Positions 58,737 through 64,000 of a stretch of 64,000 nucleotides of DNA are shown piece by piece (position 1 is the first letter of the stretch; each line of letters opens with the position of its first letter). The translations under genes and the position numbers were made by a program. The DNA comes from Rosa chinensis (lineage: Eukaryota; Streptophyta; Magnoliopsida; Rosales; Rosaceae): NCBI RefSeq assembly GCF_002994745.2, contig NW_020126815.1, forward strand, positions 372,001-436,000, read 5' to 3'. The notes under the pieces are model-generated. The model searched no databases. It had not been told where the DNA came from and worked only from the letters and a program-made list of their open reading frames with translations.

Positions 58737-60752
58737 TGATAACGCTAGAGCAAGCGCATAATTTAACCCTGAAATGTCATTAGTAGTACGTAATAAATAG
58801 GGATCGTTCTATTCCGAGGATTGAGGGTACACCTGTCATTGTCAAACAATTAAACAATTAAAATTAAAACAAAGTATAATATTCACAAAGATATTCACAA
58901 CTATAAACATTGTACACGAAAAAGGGGGGATTTTGTTTTTGGTTTTTCGAAAATAAAACTAAGTTAACAAAACAATTAAAATGCAAAAACATAAAAATAC
59001 GAATGGAATGAGAGAACAAAGATCAAAACCCGAAACATATGATTAAAATTGACTCAAACCCTAATATTGTTCATCTAAGTCATGAGAAAGGAGTTGATCA
59101 TGTGAAACATTCGAAAGCAAATGAATTCCCATTTTTTACTTTTCAATGCTAATTAACCTAAGCGAAGGCACCTAGATTAATCCTATCAAACATGCAATCA
59201 AACCCTAGAAAGCTAGTTAATCATGTCATGTTTAACGCATTACACATAGAGAAAGGCTATCAACTCAAGTGTACAACTTAGTATGGAAAAGTCCACCTAA
59301 TTGCAATCCTCGTTAATTAAATTCGATCTTTGTACAAAACCTTTACTACTTTGATTGAAGTTTACACAAAACGAAAAGTCGATTTCATGTTCTTAAACCT
59401 AGCACCAATTACATGCAAATCCTATATGTGTCGACCCAAATAAGATAAACATATAAAAGTTTTCTATAACGCAAATTTAATTAAACAAACCCACATAAGC
59501 AACTCTCGAATCACAATATATGAATCTGAAAATATTCAATTAATCATAAAATTCCAGAAATTAACAATTGTTCAAACATATATGTCAACTAAGGCAAAAC
59601 CAATGAAATACAAAGCAAAGGTTACAAAAGAGAATCGGATTACACCGTGGATGGAAGATGATAATGGGTGAATAACGATGAATCCTTTGAGACTCGAAAG
59701 CAAGCTTCAAAGGTGGATGGTGGAGGAATAGATCACGGCTTCTTCTTCTCCTCCTTGGCCTTGCTTGAACTTCGTGGTTTGCCCTAGAGGATGGAGAAAC
59801 TCACGGCTATGCTAAGAAGATTTTCTGATTTTTTTCTAAAGTGTCAATTGTATGGGAAGAGGACCCCTTGACGTTGAGAAAGGGGGAGTTTTATATAGGA
59901 GCATGGCTAGGGTTCACAAAGCAATCAGAATTTTCCACATAACTTCAACCAATGATAATTCGCCAAGTAAGCTTGTGATGTGGTCCAACCAATCATAGAA
60001 TGCCAAGTAAGCCTTGTGATGTGTTCCAACCAATCATAATTCTCTAAAATACCTCCCTAATATTTAATTGCCGAATTTCCTTGAAATTATTCTGATTTTC
60101 TTCATGAATTTCGGCCAACATTCCTTTAGGGAATTTAGGGATGAATCTGGACGCCTTTTGAGCTTTTCCTTGGTGCACACATATTTTCCTTCCATAAATA
60201 TCTCCCTTGAATCTCTCTTTCCGTCATCTCCTTGATTATTTCTGATTTTCACGTTGGCAATCACACCAATTTACTCCTCCAACAATATTTCTTTCCATAA
60301 AAGTCTCCCAAGAAAATCTCTCCTTGAAATCCTCAATCAATCATCTTCAATTCCCACGTTGTCACCTTGTTTTTCCTTAAGTATTACACAGCAAATTTAA
60401 TCCCCAAGGAAAATATATTTTCCTTTTTTTTTTAAAAAAACTCTTCCTTGATTCTCTCCTTGCCATGTCATCTTCATGAAACTTCTCGTTCCATTTATGA
60501 ACTCAATTCTGCTTATTTATTCCAAAAACCTGAAAATAGAAGCTTTCTAAAATAAGAAATGGAAACTTTCTTAAACTAAAATGGAAACTTTCTAAAAATG
60601 GAAAATAGAAACTACAAAACGGAAACTTTCTACAATTAGGAACTTTCCCATTCGAAGAATGGAAACTTTCCTAAACAGAGTTTTATTAAGGAAATAACGC
60701 AGAAAATATAGGGAAATAACAGTTAAAATGTCGCATTAAAATGCTCCTATCA
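58737..60752 (-). repeat. 5' LTR of e19 (2016 bp)
   Basis: Plus strand TGATAACGCTAGAGC to CTCCTATCA. e12-like, with a duplicated CCAAT block (about 59950-60030). It includes the intact version of the site where e1 was inserted in e2. Confidence 0.92.
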
Positions 60753-61646
60753 CATGATGATTCTGCATATAAGGCCTTTGGAAGGGTGGTCCTTGAAAGT
60801 GTGGCCCTTGAGATGGTGGTGCTTGAGGACGTTGGAAGTTACCTCCAAGGGGATTCTGAGTGTTCTCATTGTTCGTCCATTTGAAGTTGGGGTGGTCCTT
60901 CCATCCAGGGTTGTAGGTATTCGAATAAGGGTCATATCTTGGACGTGAGGGACCCCCTTGGTTCCCTTGGTATCCTCCTATGGCATTCACAGATTCCCAT
61001 CCTCCATTTTCCTTGAGTTGGGGGCATTGGTCAGTCACATGCCCTTGCATAGAGCATACCCCACAAGCTTGCTTTGGTCCCTTGGTGTTTACAAATTGGT
61101 CCATGAGAAGGGTGAGTTTGTTCAATCTCTCCTCAATAACCGAATTGGTACCTATCTCATTCACCCTTCGAGTTGTGAGACCTACACCTTCATACTGTTG
61201 GGCATTCTTGGCTCTATTCTCAATCATAGCTCGCCCTTCAGTAGGTGACTTATCCACAAAGGCTCCCCCAGCTGCAGCATCTAACATGTCACGTTCCAAG
61301 GGTAGGAGACCTTCATAGAAACAAGTGAGCAAAGTTTCTTCCTTCATCTGATGTTGAGGACATTGGGCAATCAAGGACGAGAATCTCTCATAATAGGCAG
61401 CATAAGATTCATCTTGGGCTTGCTTTATCCCACTTATCTTCTTTCTGAGTGTGATGATCTTGGAAGCTGGGAAGTACTTCTCTAAGAATGCCTTCATCAT
61501 AGTGTTCCAAGAAGTAATTCGTCTAGAGGGAAGCTCATAGAGCCAATCTTTGGCACGGTCAGCTAAAGAAAAGGGAAAGGCCTTCATCTTAAGTATATTC
61601 TCATCCGCTCCTGGTGGTAACATATTGATACACACAGACTGAAATT
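60753..61646 (-). pseudogene. e22: gag middle part with zinc knuckle
   Basis: About 297 open codons, cut at both ends by insertions. From the first Met (61635): capsid-type region at residues 10-115 (DWLYELPSRRITSWNTMMKA, EKYFPASK), a linker, then one CCHC zinc knuckle CGVCSMQGHVTDQC at 191-204, which binds RNA. A Gly/Pro/Gln-rich tail follows, ending QRPYMQNHH at the e19 insertion. No internal stop or frameshift is visible, so it was intact when e19 and e23 landed. It is the best gag source in the window and probably belongs with the family that supplies e14-like elements (the tail PPFQRPYM is shared). Confidence 0.9.
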
Positions 61647-64000
61647 TGATAGGAGCATTTTAATGCGACGTTTTAACTGCATTTCCCTGTACTTTCTGCG
61701 TTATTTCCTTAATAAAACTCTGTTTAGGAAAGTTTCCATTCTTTGATTGGGAAAGTTCCTATTTGTAGAAAGTTTCTATTTTTGTAGTTTCTATTTATCA
61801 TTTTTAGTAAGTTTCCATTTTCGGTAGTTTCTATTTTGCATTTTTTAGAAAGTTTCCCATTTTCAGTTTAGGAAAGTTGCCATTTTTCATTTTCGGAAAG
61901 TTTCTATTTTTCTTACTAGTTTCTATTTTCAGGTCCTTGTCACAAATGAGCTGAAACGAGCCCACAAATGGAGAGAGAAGCTAGCCAACGTTGGAGGGAG
62001 ACAAGATGAAGTACAAAGGGAAGCACAAATGAGCAGAAATGAAGAAAAGAAGTTTTCCTAGTCCAACCAGGAAACTCGGTCCAGAAAAGGAAAGCTTGCC
62101 AAAACAAGACTCTTGAGCCAACCATGAATGGAGATCGAATTAATAAAGTGACATGGCATGAGAGAAGCTTCTTGAAGACTCTAGATGATGACATGGCATA
62201 GAGGTGACGCATGGAGGCCCAAAAACTCTCAAGACTTGTTGGATTTTCGGCTACTTGGATAAAAGCCCACAAAGGCCCATGGAACTAGGGTTTGTGACGC
62301 AAACCCTAGCCCTAAAGATGTTTTGCCGTGAAATCCTAGAGAGAAACAAGGAAGATGACGTGGAAAATCAGAAAATAATAAGAAGATTTCGGTGGAGATT
62401 TTCTAGGGAGATTTTCTTGGAATGAGATATTCTTGGAAGAGTTATCTTGAGCCTTTGCCGTTTAAAGAGAGAGAGAAGCTAGGGATTGCCGTGAGAAATA
62501 CAAGGAAGGAGAGAGAATTGCCGTGTGAATCAAAGAAGAACCTAGAAGATTTCGGCAAAGATATTTTCTAAGAGAGTTTTAAGGAAAGAGAAAAAGGTGG
62601 GAACCAAGAAACGGCTAAAAAGGAGTCTAGATTCATTCCTAGAATTCCTAAAGGAAGTTGGCCGAAATTAAACAAGAAAAATCAGAAATTATCTCAAGGA
62701 ATTTCGGCAATATTTCTAGGGAATTAAAAGAGAATTTTGTGATTGGTTGCACCACCTCATAGGGCTTATGTGGCAAGCTATCATTGGAGGAAACTATGTG
62801 GCATTTTCAGATTAATTCCATGGAAAATAAAGAAGAAATTCACGGCTTGGAGACCAAGTTGGCCGTCCCCTATATAACCTCCCCTCTTCTCAACGTTCCT
62901 AGTTCCATTTTTTACGTTCTACACTTGAGAAATAATTCAGAAAACTCTCTAGCTTAGCCGTGCTCCTCTCCATCCTCTAGGGCAACCACGAAGTTCAAGC
63001 AAGGCCAAGGAAGAAGAAGACAAGCCGTGCACACCATCCATCACCACCCTTGGAGATTGCTTTCGAAATTCAAGAGTCCATTCATCACTTCATTCATCTC
63101 ATCTTCATCACGGTGTAATCCGATTCTCCTTGTAACCTTTGCTTTGTAATTTTCGTTGGTTATGCCTTAGTTGACACAATTGTTTGAACAAGTATTGATT
63201 TCTGAAATTTTATGATTAATTGTTAATTTTCAGATTCATATATTGCGATTTATGGTTGCTTTTGTGTGAGTGTTTGATTAAATTTGCATGATAGAAATCT
63301 TTTGTATGATAATCTTGAATGGTTCGAAACATTTAGGGTTTTTATGTGAATGTTGCTATGAATTCGAGAACATGGATCAACTTTTTGGTTTTGTGTTCTT
63401 GAATCAATAAGTAGTAAAGGTTTTGTACAAAAACCGAGTTTAATCAAAGAAGATTGCAATTAGGTGGACTTTTTCATACTAAGTTGCACATTTGAGTTGA
63501 TAGCCTTTCTAGGTGCTTAATGCATTAATCATGACATGATTGACTAGCTTTCTAGGGCTTGATTGCATGTTTGATAGAATTAATCTAGGTGCTTTCGCTT
63601 AGGTTAATTAGCATTGAAAGTAAAATATGGGAAATTGTTTGCTTTTGAACGTTTCACATGATCAACTCCTCTTGCATGACTATGATGAACAATGATGAAC
63701 TTGAAGCAATTTTAATCATGAGTTTCGAATTTGATCTTTGTTCTTGCATCCCATTTATATTTTTATGTTTTTGCATTTTAATTATTTTCTTAACTTAGTT
63801 TAAAACTAGAAAACCAAAAATCAAAAAATCCCCCCTTTTTCGTAAATATGTATATATTTTGTTATATTTTTGTAAATATTATACTTTGTTTTAATTTTAA
63901 TTGTTTAATTGTTTGACAATGACAGGTGTACTCTCAATCCCCGGAATAGAACGATCCCTATTTACTTTATACTACTAATGACATTTTAGGGTTAAATTAT
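61647..64000 (+). repeat. e23: family-1 LTR running off the window
   Basis: Starts TGATAGGAGC, left flank AAATT (61642-61646), in the e22 gag. Nearly identical to e21 over long stretches (for example 62000-62860 against 51070-51950). TATATAAC at 62871-62878. It ends in U5 at GGGTTAAATTAT, about 20 bp before the expected end, so solo or full element cannot be told. Confidence 0.92.

Larger units (their letters stand above)
49951..60752 (-). mobile_element. e19: minus-strand element with mismatched LTR types
   Basis: 3' LTR remnant (49951-50651 and 55334-55605), PPT (55606-55620), post-pol region, hairpin (57568-57591), a gag C-terminal remnant (about 57640-57860), leader (about 57890-58700), primer site (58714-58731) and 5' LTR (58737-60752). 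The remnant LTR resembles e4/e8, but the other LTR resembles e12, so the two ends come from different subfamilies. It is inserted in the e22 gag with right flank CATGA. Confidence 0.8.

Noticed and set aside
60754..61318. Plus-strand ORFs opposite the e22 gag (and 46376-46957 opposite the e18 gag, 41728-41952 opposite the integrase)
   Set aside because: Shadows of well-supported gag and integrase frames on the other strand.

Overview
This is plant nuclear DNA made almost entirely of nested LTR retrotransposons. I see no host gene, rRNA or tRNA gene, CRISPR array or bacterial feature. It is AT-rich. The LTRs start TGATAGGAGC and mostly end ATCA, and the primer-binding sites match the 3' end of plant tRNA-Asp (TGGCGCCGTTGCCGGGGA). 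The integrase and gag fragments are of the Ty3/gypsy class, and the tRNA-Asp primer with long non-coding ends fits the plant Athila/Tat branch. A repeat-rich (perhaps pericentromeric) block of an angiosperm is the best reading; the species cannot be told.

I number the insertions e1 to e23. Family 1 has LTRs of about 2.0-2.35 kb starting TGATAGGAGCATTTTAATG (e2, e4-e6, e8-e14, e16, e19-e21, e23). Family 2 has 1.76 kb LTRs starting TGATAGGAGCAAAAAAG (e1, e17, e18). A third, diverged LTR is e3.

Layout. 1-4445: right part of family-2 element e1. 4446-10086: shells of broken LTRs (e2, e3 holding solo LTR e4, e5, e6) ending on an RT/RNase H scrap (e7). 10087-11970: LTR e8, cut by e9 (11971-16267). 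16268-18360: two LTR pieces joined head to head (e10 minus, e11 plus). 17098-41305: e11, which holds e12 (19425-37250, TSD GAGGT), which holds solo LTR e13 (TSD ACATT), which holds the intact young minus-strand element e14 (25568-34408, TSD TGTAC). 41306-43690: decayed integrase and 3' region (e15). 43687-44353: rearrangement scar. 44354-49950: two family-2 minus-strand elements (e17 inside the gag of e18). 49951-60752: minus-strand e19, interrupted by e18 and by solo LTR e20, itself holding solo LTR e21. 60753-61646: gag piece with a zinc knuckle (e22). 61647-64000: a further LTR (e23) running off the end.

How it works together. None of the elements can move alone. e1, e9, e11, e12, e14 and e19 each lost gag-pol by a deletion joining the leader, or a gag remnant, to the post-pol region, yet keep LTRs, primer site, leader and polypurine tract. 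e12 and e14 have nearly identical LTR pairs and perfect target duplications, so such defective elements moved recently, presumably with proteins from relatives whose remains are e15, e18 and e22.

Most worth a second look: (1) the last ~25 nt of the LTRs form a hairpin whose stem changes in a paired way between copies; (2) a 10-nt U5 motif, CAATCCCCGG, is exactly complementary to the primer site plus its flank; (3) a leader module with paired stem changes is shared by both families; (4) AAGTGTGGGG is present three times downstream of pol; (5) a post-pol hairpin has a paired stem change. These look like a conserved cis-acting RNA set kept by elements that have lost their proteins.
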